DNA of 64,000 bases from Polyangium sp. 15x6 (GTDB taxonomy: Bacteria; Myxococcota_A; Polyangia; Polyangiales; Polyangiaceae): contig NZ_JASBQE010000047.1 of NCBI RefSeq assembly GCF_029960785.1, forward strand, positions 30,461 to 94,460, written 5' to 3'. Of the stretch, positions 1-8,366 are shown piece by piece. The first letter of the stretch is position 1; each line of letters begins with the position of its first letter. The position numbers were made by a program, and so were the translations under genes. Below the pieces are notes generated by a model. That model had not been told where the DNA came from and did not search any database. It worked only from the letters and a program-made list of their open reading frames with translations.

Positions 1-1042
1 CGGTCCCCTCTACGTGCGTCGCGACCGCACGCCGCCCGCCGCGCGCGTCGGCCGGGCGCCGCTCGTCGCCGCGCGAGACGCGGAGCCGGGCTTGCTCTCG
101 CTGCTCGCACTCGATCCCGCGCTCGCGACCTGCGACGCGCGGCGCGCGCTCTTCATCGACACCGAGACCACGGGCCTCCAGGGCGGCACGGGCACGGTCG
201 CGTTCCTGCTCGGAATGTCGTTCTACGACGAGGCCCAAGGCGCGTTCATCCTGGAGCAAGCGCTGCTCCGGCGGCTCGGCGAGGAGGGGCCGATCCTGGA
301 GCTGCTCGCGCGCAGGCTCGACGAGGCCTCGATGATCGTGACGTTCAACGGCAAAGCCTTCGACATGCCGCTGCTCCGCGCGCGCTTCGTGATGAACCGC
401 ATGTCGCCGCCGCGGGAGCTGCCGCACCTCGATCTCGTGCACGTCGCACGTCGCATCCACGGCCATCGGCTGAAGAGCCGCACGCTCGCCGCCATCGAGA
501 GCGAGGTGCTCGGGCGCGAGCGGGTAGGCGACGTGGGCGGCGCAGACGTGGTCGCCTGTTACATGCACTATCTGCGGACGTCGGACGAGGGCGCGCTCTC
601 CGGCGTGGTGACGCACAACGAGCACGACGTGCTGTCGATGGTGGCGCTCGTGGGTCTCTACGGCGAGCCGATGCACGGCGGGCTGCCCGGCGCAGATCTC
701 GCCGGCGTGGCAAAGACGCTGCGTCGCGCAGGCGAGCTCGATCGCGCCGCCGAGACAGCAGAGGCCGCCGTCGTGCGAGGCGGCGGGGCGCTGGCGAAGC
801 GGACCCGCGGCGACATCGCAAAGGCACGCGGAGACAAGGCGCGCGCGCTGCTCGACTACGAGGCGCTCGCCGAGGAGATCGACGATTCCTCGGTGCGGCT
901 GGAGCTCGCAAAGCTCTACGAGCACCACGTAAAATCATTCGCCGCAGCGCTCGCGCTCGTCGAGCAAGGGACCGGCGAAGCAGAAGCAGCCACGGAGAAG
1001 CGTCGCGCGCGGCTCCGGCGCAAGATCGAGAAGAGGCCGTGA
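1..1042 (+). CDS. RNase H-like DEDDh exonuclease (YprB type), 5' partial
   Basis: This is a predicted 3'-5' exonuclease of the ribonuclease H-like fold (RNase_H_2/YprB type). All DEDDh catalytic elements are visible: DTETTG (Exo I), an Asp in FNGKAFDMP (Exo II), LDLVH, and the closing HNEHDVLSM (Exo III His/Asp). The frame is open to the window edge and reads GPLYV just before a GTG at position 14, so the true start is probably upstream of the window. The C-terminal third is an Ala/Arg/Glu-rich helical region resembling TPR repeats. The stop overlaps the next gene's start (GTGA), which suggests translational coupling. The family is well recognised but its substrate in myxobacteria is unknown. 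Confidence 0.85.
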   Translation, partial: GPLYVRRDRTPPAARVGRAPLVAARDAEPGLLSLLALDPALATCDARRALFIDTETTGLQGGTGTVAFLLGMSFYDEAQGAFILEQALLRRLGEEGPILELLARRLDEASMIVTFNGKAFDMPLLRARFVMNRMSPPRELPHLDLVHVARRIHGHRLKSRTLAAIESEVLGRERVGDVGGADVVACYMHYLRTSDEGALSGVVTHNEHDVLSMVALVGLYGEPMHGGLPGADLAGVAKTLRRAGELDRAAETAEAAVVRGGGALAKRTRGDIAKARGDKARALLDYEALAEEIDDSSVRLELAKLYEHHVKSFAAALALVEQGTGEAEAATEKRRARLRRKIEKRP

Positions 1043-1554
1043 AGAGGTTCGTCCTGGCGCTCGCAGCGCTCCTCGCAGCGCCGAGCTGTGGATACCGAGT
1101 CGTGGGCGCCGAAGCAGCCTCCGCAAGCCCACTCGCCGTCCTACCCGCACCCGGCGTGGTCGCATCCGCCGTGGCCGAAGAGGGCGTCGTCGCCGGCGCA
1201 CGCGCCGAGCTGGCCGCCACAGGTCTCCTCGCCTCATGTGATCCCCGCACCGACACACGATGCCCAGCCCTCGTCGTCGAACTCGTACGCGTGGAGGAAG
1301 GCGGCGCCGCGCTAGGCGTCGAAACCCGAGACGGCCCACCCCTCGCACGCTCCGTAGTCTTCACACTCCGCGCCCGCGCCTTCATGCGTCGCACAAAAGA
1401 CGCCCCCCCCGAACGTCTCGGCCCCGACCTCACCGTGCGCGAATTCGCCGCCCGACAGGACGACCCCACAGCGTTCCACGCAACCCGCGAAGAAACCCTC
1501 CGCCGCGCAGCCGAGCGCCTCGGCGCGCTACTCGTGCGTCGAGCTCTGGAGTGA
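1039..1554 (+). CDS. LptE-like lipoprotein
   Basis: A 171-residue predicted outer-membrane lipoprotein. The N-terminus is a short signal peptide ending in the lipobox APSC, followed at once by CGYRVVG, which resembles the start of mature LptE proteins (CGYxLxG), the lipoproteins that plug LptD during LPS export. The rest is an alpha/beta domain with no catalytic motif and a helical C-terminus. Its GTG start overlaps the stop of the upstream exonuclease. LptE is only a motif-level suggestion because the family diverges strongly; a generic lipoprotein remains possible. The stop codon is followed after a few bases by the first arm of a hairpin repeat. Confidence 0.6.
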   Translation: MKRFVLALAALLAAPSCGYRVVGAEAASASPLAVLPAPGVVASAVAEEGVVAGARAELAATGLLASCDPRTDTRCPALVVELVRVEEGGAALGVETRDGPPLARSVVFTLRARAFMRRTKDAPPERLGPDLTVREFAARQDDPTAFHATREETLRRAAERLGALLVRRALE

Positions 1555-1945
1555 GCCACGGCGTAGCGCCGGGGTTTCACCCCGGACCCCGACCAGGGGT
1601 TGTCCACCCCTGGACCCGGACCAGCGCAAGCGCTGGACTCGTGGTCGATGAACTGCGCGATGCGCAGTTCATCGAACGGGCCAGGTCAAGACCGGCGACA
1701 GTCTTGCCAGTCGAAACCGCAGCGTCGACGTGCCTGCTCGAGCTGGGGCAGCGCTGCTGTCTCGGCTGGCAACACCGCTCCTGGTCTTGCGACGGGCCCG
1801 TCCGAGAAACCGCGCATCGCGCGGTTTCTCGGCCCTCGGTCCAGGCCGTGCCTGGTCCGGGGTGCAGGGGGCGGACAGCCCCCTGCTGGGGTGCGGGGCG
1901 ACGCCCCGCCTCCGCCTCCGCCTCCGCCTGGGGGTTTGCCCACTG
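1555..1945. repeat. Paired four-hairpin repeat (arms A1 and A2, head to head)
   Basis: This non-coding stretch holds two inverted copies of a four-hairpin unit. Arm A1 (+) has hairpins at 1569-1585, 1593-1613, 1621-1636 and 1645-1675. Arm A2 (-) has the counterparts in reverse order at 1802-1832, 1841-1855, 1865-1885 and 1893-1909. The fourth hairpin is GATGAACTGCGC-GAT-GCGCAGTTCATC in A1. In A2, read on the minus strand, it becomes GAGAAACCGCGC-GAT-GCGCGGTTTCTC: a new stem with the same loop. About 55 bp inward of each arm is also related between the arms (CAAGACC, TTGCCAG and GCAGCG blocks). A short CCTCCG tandem repeat lies at 1908-1930. Related arms occur near 25.5 kb and 30.2 kb. Confidence 0.85.
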
Positions 1946-2029
1946 GGCTCGACCCGTGTGCGGGTTCCTCGGGGCGGGGCCTTTCTCCAGCAATGACAAA
2001 CAGCGGCGCGTACGCTACCGTGGGGAGCG

Positions 2030-2683
2030 ATGATTACCGTCGGCTGCGCCGGCTTTCCCGTCCCAGCGACGCGGTACTTCCGCGAATTCATGTTCGTGGA
2101 GGTTCAGGAGACCCACATGTCCATGCCTGGCCCTGGCACCATCCGGCGGTGGCGGCGGGAGGCACCGGAGGGGTTTCGGTTTGCGTTGCTTGGTCCGCGT
2201 GAGGTGGGGCAGGAGGGGTTCCGGGACGGCAAGGTCATCGAGACGGCGCTGAAGGGACTCGAGGGCGTCGCGGAGGAGCTCGAGGCGAAGACGGCGGTCT
2301 TCGTTGCCCCGCCCGAGTTTGCGCCCAGCAAGACCAACAAGGGCATGCTCCGTGAGTTCCTCCACGCTGTCCGCTCGCGCTTCGACCGCGTCGTCTACGA
2401 GCCTGCGCCTGGGTGGGATCCTGACGAGTGTGACGAGCTCACGCAGGAGGTCGGGGCCCTCGCGGCGCGGGATCCGCTGGTCTCGGGCCTCTCGAAGCTC
2501 CCGACGGGCTACTACCGGCTGCATGGACCTGCGGGCCACAAGTCGCGCTACGAGGACCCGGCCATCGAGAAGCTCGCCGACATTGCCCGCGGCGGAAGAC
2601 ACCACAAGGATGCGACGTACGTGTTCACGAACGTCGACATGTTCGCGGACGCGAAGCGCTTCAAGAAGGCCTTGAAGCTCTAA
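2030..2683 (+). CDS. DUF72 (YecE-like) family protein
   Basis: A 217-residue protein of the DUF72/YecE family, a TIM-barrel-like fold of unknown biochemical function. The family signature is visible at the N-terminus (ITVGCAGFPV, then the YFREFMFVEVQET block) and near the C-terminus (YYRLHG, then YVFTNVD). It is somewhat shorter than typical members (about 240-290 residues), with the central part condensed. The ATG is preceded by GGGGAGCG, a good ribosome-binding site. It stands alone downstream of the repeat, so context gives no clue to its role. Confidence 0.8.
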   Translation: MITVGCAGFPVPATRYFREFMFVEVQETHMSMPGPGTIRRWRREAPEGFRFALLGPREVGQEGFRDGKVIETALKGLEGVAEELEAKTAVFVAPPEFAPSKTNKGMLREFLHAVRSRFDRVVYEPAPGWDPDECDELTQEVGALAARDPLVSGLSKLPTGYYRLHGPAGHKSRYEDPAIEKLADIARGGRHHKDATYVFTNVDMFADAKRFKKALKL

Positions 2684-2742
2684 AGTTCGTGCCTCGCGGG
2701 CGGCCGCTTCTCGCGGGCGGGGGCTTGCGTTAGGCTGTCATC

Positions 2743-3840
2743 GTGCGCGCCTGGCTGGCTTGCTTGTTCATGCTCGCGCCGACCGTGGTGCTGGCGTCGA
2801 GTTGTGCCCTCGAAGGCTTCGAGACGTTCACGCCTCCGCCTGAACCCGCGGAGCTCTGCGGCCATGCCTCGGTGCCGGGACCTCCGGCGCCCACGCCGCC
2901 GAACGACGCGGAGCCTGAAGAACAGTTCGTCGTGGCGCTGCGCGTCCTCCGGCTGAAGACCGACAAGGACGGCGGTGACCTCGGGCTCGATCTCGACCGG
3001 TTCTGTAGCTGCCAGGGCGAGGAGCGGTCGTGCATCCCGCCTGCGGGGCAGCCCGAGAAGTTGAGCTGCGACAAGGCGATGGGGCGGGACAACCAGATGC
3101 CTGCGCTGTTCAACCTCGTCGAGCTTGCCTTGCAGGTGCAGGACCTCTCCGAGCGGTACAGCCTCTTCGCCGAGCTCGGCAACTGGGGCATCGTCTTCCA
3201 CGTCAGCGACTACAACGGCCAGCTCGACGACTCGAAGGTGCGCGTCGCCTGGTACGGCAGCGAGGGGACCGCGGCGACGCCGGCGTGGGACGGCAACGAC
3301 GCCTGGCCGATCTCGACGAGCACGCTCGAGAACGGGCTGCCGAAGTACTTCGACAACGACGCCTACGTCACCGACGGCACGCTCGTGATCTCGGCGCCGA
3401 CGGGCGGGATCGCGGTCGCCGGCGGCAACACGCGGCTGCACATCAACCTCTCTTCCGGCACGATCACCGCGAAGATCCTGAAGGACGACTTCGGGCGCTG
3501 GGTGCTGCGCGACGGGCTCATCGCCGGTCGCATCCCGCAGATCGAGCTCTTCCGCATGGTGCAGAGCTTCCGCGACGATACGGGCACGCCGTTCTGCACC
3601 GACAACATCTTCTGGGGCGCGACGCAGGACGCGTTCTGCCGCGGCCTCGACGTGCAGACCGGCCCGCCCGAGCCGAACAAGCCCTGCAACGCGGTCTCGT
3701 TCGCGGCCGGCTTCGACGCTGATCCCGCGCAGCTCGGCATGCCGAAGGATCCGAACCCCGACACGATGGGCTGCCCGCCCGAGACCGATCCGATCGCTTC
3801 GTTCCAGATGTTCGGCTGCCCGCCGCCGCCGAACCCCTGA
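2743..3840 (+). CDS. Cys-rich lipoprotein of unknown function
   Basis: A 365-residue predicted secreted lipoprotein starting at GTG. The signal peptide ends in the lipobox LASSC. The mature part begins with a Pro-rich linker, then a domain with many cysteines (for example FCSCQ, ERSC, CTDN, PCNA, CPP), consistent with disulfides in the cell envelope. No enzymatic motif is apparent. Proteins of this style are common in Polyangiales genomes. It converges on the next lipoprotein gene, with only a base between the two stop codons. Function unknown. Confidence 0.7.
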   Translation: MRAWLACLFMLAPTVVLASSCALEGFETFTPPPEPAELCGHASVPGPPAPTPPNDAEPEEQFVVALRVLRLKTDKDGGDLGLDLDRFCSCQGEERSCIPPAGQPEKLSCDKAMGRDNQMPALFNLVELALQVQDLSERYSLFAELGNWGIVFHVSDYNGQLDDSKVRVAWYGSEGTAATPAWDGNDAWPISTSTLENGLPKYFDNDAYVTDGTLVISAPTGGIAVAGGNTRLHINLSSGTITAKILKDDFGRWVLRDGLIAGRIPQIELFRMVQSFRDDTGTPFCTDNIFWGATQDAFCRGLDVQTGPPEPNKPCNAVSFAAGFDADPAQLGMPKDPNPDTMGCPPETDPIASFQMFGCPPPPNP

Positions 3841-3841
3841 C

Positions 3842-4339
3842 TCATTCGTCCGCGGCGTCGCCCCCGTCACCCGCGTCGGGCGTGGCGGGGGTCGTCGTGC
3901 CCGCGTCCACGGGCTTCACGACGAACGCGCAGTCGGCGAGCTGCTCGGGCTTGCGCGTGATCACGAGGCACGGCGCGATCGCGGCGGGATCCGCGGCGGC
4001 GATGAGCGGCTCGGCGGGACAGTCGGCCATGGTCGCGGCGCCGGCGCGCGCGCATGCGGCCACGGCGCGCACGGCTTCGACGCAGCGGGCCGTCGCGTCG
4101 GCGCTGGGCTCGACGTCGTTCTGGATCCCGTGCAGGCATTGATCGCGGTAGAGGTTGATGCAGAACGTCGCCTCGGCCTCGGTGGCGCCGCAGGCCTGCG
4201 TGGCTTCGCACCGCGCCGTCTCGATCTCCCGACACGCGTCGATCCCCACGGCGTCCGTACCGCACGCGCTGGCGACCGTGGCGGCAAGCAGGCCGAGGGC
4301 TGCGGCGAGGAGATGGCGGGGTCCGGGGCGCAGGCGCAC
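3842..4339 (-). CDS. Small Cys-rich lipoprotein
   Basis: A 165-residue predicted lipoprotein. The signal peptide ends in VASAC. The mature domain has regularly spaced cysteines (ACREIE, ARCEATQAC, FCINLYRDQC, ARCVE, ACAR, DCPAEP, PCLV, DCAF), suggesting a disulfide-stabilised helical domain. The C-terminus is a low-complexity Asp/Ala/Thr/Gly tail. It is convergent with the upstream lipoprotein gene and divergent from the nucleotidyltransferase gene. No family was recognised. Confidence 0.6.
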   Translation of the reverse strand: MRLRPGPRHLLAAALGLLAATVASACGTDAVGIDACREIETARCEATQACGATEAEATFCINLYRDQCLHGIQNDVEPSADATARCVEAVRAVAACARAGAATMADCPAEPLIAAADPAAIAPCLVITRKPEQLADCAFVVKPVDAGTTTPATPDAGDGGDAADE

Positions 4340-4458
4340 GGCGGTCGGGTAGCATGGCTCTTGGCCATGCGTCGAGCTTTCGGCAAAGCTACGCGCCGAA
4401 GCGCCGCCCCGACGGAAACGTGTGGCCGTCCAGGGCGCTGCTCGAGCCGGAAGAGGCC

Positions 4459-5361
4459 ATGACGACCGCGATGATCCTTTGCGCCGGCCTCGGCACGCGT
4501 TTGCGGCCGATCACCGACGAGATGCCCAAGCCCCTGGTTTGGTTCGGCAACAAGCCGTTGCTCTTTCACATCCTCGATCGCCTCGCCGCCGCCGGCGTCG
4601 AGCGGGTCGTGCTGAACACGCACCACCTCGCGGAGCGCTTCGAGCGGCGGCTGTTCCTGGGGGCCCCGATCGGGGTGACCCTCGTGCACGAGCCGAAGAT
4701 CCTCGGCACCGCGGGGGGCGTCGCGGCGGCGGCGCCCGCGCTCGGGCCGGGGGACGTGCTCGTGTGGAATGGCGACATCCTCGCGACGTTCTCCGTCACT
4801 GCGCTCGAGGGTGCCCACGCGCGCGCGAAGGCCAAGGGCGCGATCGCCACCCTCGCGGTTGCGTTCCGGGATCCCGAGAAGATGCGGGTCGGGGAGGGTA
4901 CCGTGGGCCTCGGGGAGGATGGCTCGATCGTGCGGCTGCGCGGCGAGACGTTTGGTCGCGAGGTGCGGGGGGCGGATTTCGTCGGCGTGCAGATCCTCGG
5001 CGAGGTGGCGCGCGCACGCTTGCCCAGCGAGGGTTGCCTCGTTGGGGACGTGTACTTGCCGGCGCTCCGCGCGGGCGAGCGGGTCGCGGCGAGCGCGATC
5101 GTGTCGCGCTTCTGCGACCTCGGCACGCCCCACGCTTATTTCGAGGAGAGCATGCACTGGCTCGCCGAGTTCGGATCGTGGCGCGGCGAGGACGTGCACG
5201 TCGATCCCGAGGTCTCCCTCGCGAGCGTCATCCTCGGCGACGGCGTGACCGTGCGAGGGCGGGGCGAGCTTCGCGAGGTCGTGGCCTGTCCCGGCGCCGC
5301 CGTGGAAGCGCCGCTCGAGCGCGCGATCGTCCTCGGGAGCGGAACGATCGTACGGGTCTGA
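4459..5361 (+). CDS. Sugar-phosphate nucleotidyltransferase
   Basis: About 300 residues. The N-terminal Rossmann-like nucleotidyltransferase domain has GLGTRLRPITDEMPKPLVW, the NTP-binding signature, and WNGDIL, a metal-binding Asp. A short C-terminal beta-helix-like segment contains VILGDGVTV. The family includes mannose-1-phosphate guanylyltransferase, glucose-1-phosphate thymidylyltransferase and MurNAc-1-phosphate uridylyltransferase (MurU); the compact size is closest to MurU or small mannose-1-phosphate types, but the substrate cannot be read from sequence. The ATG at 4459 is chosen because homology begins there (MTTAMILCAG); the same frame is open from 4354, but that extension looks non-conserved. 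Confidence 0.82.
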   Translation: MTTAMILCAGLGTRLRPITDEMPKPLVWFGNKPLLFHILDRLAAAGVERVVLNTHHLAERFERRLFLGAPIGVTLVHEPKILGTAGGVAAAAPALGPGDVLVWNGDILATFSVTALEGAHARAKAKGAIATLAVAFRDPEKMRVGEGTVGLGEDGSIVRLRGETFGREVRGADFVGVQILGEVARARLPSEGCLVGDVYLPALRAGERVAASAIVSRFCDLGTPHAYFEESMHWLAEFGSWRGEDVHVDPEVSLASVILGDGVTVRGRGELREVVACPGAAVEAPLERAIVLGSGTIVRV

Positions 5362-5370
5362 ACGAATCGA

Positions 5371-6744
5371 TCAGTCGGGGAAAAACGTCTCCACGTGCAG
5401 CGCGGGCGAGCCGTCTTCGAGCACCCCGCCCAGGATCGAGAGCGTCCCGTTCGGCGCGGCCACCACCGTCGCGCCCGATCGTGGCTCCCGGAGCGGCCGC
5501 TCTTCCACCGTCGGCCCGCTCAGATCGATCACGAACACCCGCACGTGACGCGGCGGCAGCGGCTCGTGCCCGACCACGATCACGCGTGATCCTCCCAGCG
5601 AAAACGCTTGCGCCCGCGTGATCCACACGGGCAGCGTCGCGCCCGAAACCTCCTGGGTCGCGCATCCCGACGTGCAGCTCGGGCTCCACGTCCGCACCTT
5701 CGCCGCCGCTCCGGCCGCGTCGATCCCGCCGACGAGCGCCATCTTTCCATCACCCGCCACCACCGCCGCCGCGCCCTCCATCCCGTCCGCCGGCATGTCC
5801 CTTTGCACGAACGCCGTCCCGCCCTCCGGCAGCACCTCGAACCCCGTCGCGCTCGCGTTTCCCCCGACCACCACGAGCCCCACGCCCGGCGCCCACGCCG
5901 CCGCTGCGCCCTTCCGCGCCGCCGACAGCCGCAGCACCGACAGCGCGCCGCTCGAGCTCACCGCGAGCACCTCGTCCGTCGCCGTCTCCGCTCGCGTCGC
6001 CCCCACCACGTAACTCGTGCCGGACGGTGACTCCACCACGAGCCCTCCGGCCACGTCGGCGAACGAGCCCGCGCTCTCCGGCCACGCCACCGCGTACGTT
6101 CCGCTCCCGTCCACCGCGCTCGCGCCCGCCTCTCCGACGAGCATCATCCCGCTCGGCCGTCCCACGATCGTCCGCGCCGTGAGCGGAAACGCGGCCATCA
6201 CGGCCGGCCCCCAGCCGAGCAGATCGTAACAATCTCCGAGCCGCACGTCCCCCGCGCCGTCCGCGCCCGCCGCCGCGCTCCCGCCCGTCGTCACCAGGAA
6301 CTGCTCGCCGATCACCGCCCCCGGCGCGTCCACGTGCGCCCGCACGAGCTCCCCCGGCGGCCGCGCCCACTTGCCCACGCGTTGCACGAACACCGGCACG
6401 TCACGCACGAACGCGCTGGGCACGATCCCCGTGAGCGACCGACCTCGCACGACCGTCGCCCCTTCGGCCGTGGTCCCTGTCACCTCGACACCGAGCGGCT
6501 CGTCTTCGGGCACCTCGCCGAGATCGAACGTCCCGCCGGGCGTCGTCTCCGCGGTGAACGTCGTCCCGCTCGCCGTCTTCGCCTCGATCCGGATCTTCGT
6601 CACGGCGGGCGCGGCCGAGAACGTGTCCGCCTCGTGGCCCGTCACGATCTGCAACGTCCGCTCGATCGGCTCCTCGCTGCATCCGCTCCCGAGGAGCGCC
6701 GCGATCACGAGCCACCCAGCGCGCTGGTCCATTCGAGCGCTCAC
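5371..6744 (-). CDS. Beta-propeller (Kelch-like) lipoprotein
   Basis: A 457-residue predicted lipoprotein. After a signal peptide ending in LGSGC comes a short beta-rich domain (FTAETTPGGTFDLGEVPEDE), then repeated Gly-rich blades such as MALVGGIDAAG, GLVVVGGNASATG and LSILGGVLEDGS. The blade pattern resembles Kelch/galactose-oxidase-type propellers. No catalytic residues were recognised, so a binding or scaffolding role at the cell surface is more likely than an enzyme. The start could be the GTG at 6744 or the ATG at 6732. It is convergent with the nucleotidyltransferase gene, 9 bases apart. Confidence 0.65.
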   Translation of the reverse strand: MSARMDQRAGWLVIAALLGSGCSEEPIERTLQIVTGHEADTFSAAPAVTKIRIEAKTASGTTFTAETTPGGTFDLGEVPEDEPLGVEVTGTTAEGATVVRGRSLTGIVPSAFVRDVPVFVQRVGKWARPPGELVRAHVDAPGAVIGEQFLVTTGGSAAAGADGAGDVRLGDCYDLLGWGPAVMAAFPLTARTIVGRPSGMMLVGEAGASAVDGSGTYAVAWPESAGSFADVAGGLVVESPSGTSYVVGATRAETATDEVLAVSSSGALSVLRLSAARKGAAAAWAPGVGLVVVGGNASATGFEVLPEGGTAFVQRDMPADGMEGAAAVVAGDGKMALVGGIDAAGAAAKVRTWSPSCTSGCATQEVSGATLPVWITRAQAFSLGGSRVIVVGHEPLPPRHVRVFVIDLSGPTVEERPLREPRSGATVVAAPNGTLSILGGVLEDGSPALHVETFFPD

Positions 6745-6825
6745 GCGGCGCGAGCGTACCCCGAGCCCGGCTGCTTTTCATCTCGCCGCCGCGCCGCGCG
6801 CGCCCCGTGCTAGCAGGATCTCGCC

Positions 6826-8289
6826 GTGCTCGTCGGTCGACAGCTCCCCCTCGCGCCCGATCCGGTTGCCCTCGCGGATCGCCTTCGCGCTGCCGGCGCG
6901 GACCGCCTCGCCCTGCTCCACACAGCCGACCGCACCCCCGGCCCCTACGCGCGGTTCTCGTACGTCGCGTGTGACCCCGACCGCCAGTCGAGCGCCCTCG
7001 ATCCGCTTGCCGACGACCCCGATTTTCCGTTCGGCGGCGCGGCGGGCACGTTCCGGTCCGTGCCCCGCTGGATCGGCGTCTTGCCCTACGAGGGACACCG
7101 GCACCTCGAACGCCCCGGCTGGACCCCGCGGGAGGGCGATCGACGGCCGCGGGCGATGCTCGAACGACCGCTCTGGCTCCGGTACCCGGCCGTCGTCGTC
7201 GTGGACCATGCCGAGGGGCGTGTGTTTGCGGTGGGCGTCACACACGACCACGTCGAGGCGCTCGCGCGGCGCCTGCTCGCGACGCCTGCACCGGGGGGGC
7301 GGGGACCGTTCGCGGTCGAGGTCGCGGATGCGGAACCGACACGGCTTCACCTCGAACGGATCCTCGCCGCGAAGGAGCTGATTGCCCGAGGGGAGCTCTA
7401 CCAGGTCAACTTGGCGCGACGGCTCCTCGTGTCGCTCGTGCGGGGCGAGCCGCTCGATCTGCACCGCCGGCTGAGCGCCGCTGCGCCGTCTCCGTTCGCC
7501 GCGTGCCTGCACCTCGGTCGTGATCTGGCCGTCGTGTCCACCTCACCGGAGCTCTTGCTCGAAGCGCGAACGAGGTATTTCCCCGAAGGCAGGGAGTTTC
7601 CTGCAGATGGATTGCGATCCTTCATGTCGAACCTGCGAGAGGGTCGAAATCGGCCTGATCGGGGAGGGGATCCACGACGGAAATCCATCCTGAATTCGGT
7701 ACCTTTCGGCAGATTGTTCACATGTCCTATCAAGGGCACACGGCCGCGCGGAAAAGACGCCCGCGAAGACGCTGCGCTCGTTCAGGAGCTCGACCAGGAT
7801 CCCAAGGAAAACGCAGAGCTCACGATGATCGTGGATGTGGAACGTAACGATCTCGGTCGTGTCGCGGCCGTGGGATCGGTCCAGGTCCTCCACGGACCCG
7901 GTGTGGTGACGCACAGAACCATCCACCACCGCGAGGCCCTGCTCGGGGCGTGGACTCGACCCGGCGCGACCCGGCACGACGTGCTCTCCGCCATGGTCCC
8001 GAGCGGCAGCGTCACCGGCGCGCCCAAAATCCGCGCCATGGAGGTCATCGCCCGCCTCGAGAGCGCCCGCCGCGGCCTCTACACCGGCGGCTTCGGCCAC
8101 GTCGCCCACGACGGCAGCGTCCTCCTCGCCATGGCCATCCGCACCGTCGTGCTCCAGGGCCGTGAGGGCGAATACTTCACCGGCGGCGGCATCGTCGCCG
8201 ACTCCGACCCCGCCCGCGAGCTCGAAGAGACCCGCTGGAAGGCCCTGCAACTCGAAAAAGCGGCAAATCGGACGTTCGCGGCGTCTTGA
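6826..8289 (+). CDS. pabB: Aminodeoxychorismate synthase component I, with in-frame insertion
   Basis: Chorismate-binding enzyme that aminates chorismate to 4-amino-4-deoxychorismate for folate synthesis. The C-terminal half has the family signatures: LYQVNLARRL, SPELLLEAR, PIKGTRPRG, DVERNDLGRV, VPSGSVTGAPK and YTGGFGHV. The Lys in PIKGT is the residue that marks PabB, as opposed to PIAGT in TrpE. Between SPELLLEAR (about residue 240) and PIKGT (about 301) there are roughly 40 extra residues compared with the usual short loop. The DNA there (about 7570-7722) is visibly less GC-rich than its surroundings. No PabA-like amidotransferase gene is adjacent. The start is GTG. Confidence 0.85.
   Translation: MLVGRQLPLAPDPVALADRLRAAGADRLALLHTADRTPGPYARFSYVACDPDRQSSALDPLADDPDFPFGGAAGTFRSVPRWIGVLPYEGHRHLERPGWTPREGDRRPRAMLERPLWLRYPAVVVVDHAEGRVFAVGVTHDHVEALARRLLATPAPGGRGPFAVEVADAEPTRLHLERILAAKELIARGELYQVNLARRLLVSLVRGEPLDLHRRLSAAAPSPFAACLHLGRDLAVVSTSPELLLEARTRYFPEGREFPADGLRSFMSNLREGRNRPDRGGDPRRKSILNSVPFGRLFTCPIKGTRPRGKDAREDAALVQELDQDPKENAELTMIVDVERNDLGRVAAVGSVQVLHGPGVVTHRTIHHREALLGAWTRPGATRHDVLSAMVPSGSVTGAPKIRAMEVIARLESARRGLYTGGFGHVAHDGSVLLAMAIRTVVLQGREGEYFTGGGIVADSDPARELEETRWKALQLEKAANRTFAAS
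7570..7722 (+). other. Putative in-frame insertion inside pabB
   Basis: This stretch encodes about 40-50 residues rich in Arg, Asn, Phe and Ser (for example FMSNLREGRNRPDRG). They sit in a loop that is normally only about a dozen residues between the SPEL and PIKGT motifs. Base composition shifts towards A/T relative to the gene, and the third-position G/C preference weakens. A short inverted repeat, GCAGG-GAGTTT-CCTGC, is visible. The reading frame is kept across it. It could be a decayed mobile or palindromic insert tolerated in a surface loop, or a lineage-specific loop. Confidence 0.55.
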
Positions 8290-8366
8290 TGTGCTCTGAT
8301 GTAAGACTATGTGCTGACAGAAAGTTGGTGGTCCGAGCGGCCTCGGGGTACTAATCCGCCCGTACG

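Noticed and set aside
1555..2029. Integron attC sites or retron msr/msd in the hairpin repeat
   Set aside because: No integrase or reverse transcriptase is nearby, and serial small perfect hairpins do not match attC R/L boxes or an msr/msd layout.
4354..4458. 35-residue N-terminal extension of the nucleotidyltransferase
   Set aside because: Homology starts at MTTAMILCAG; the extension has no conserved feature and overlaps the promoter region of the divergent gene.
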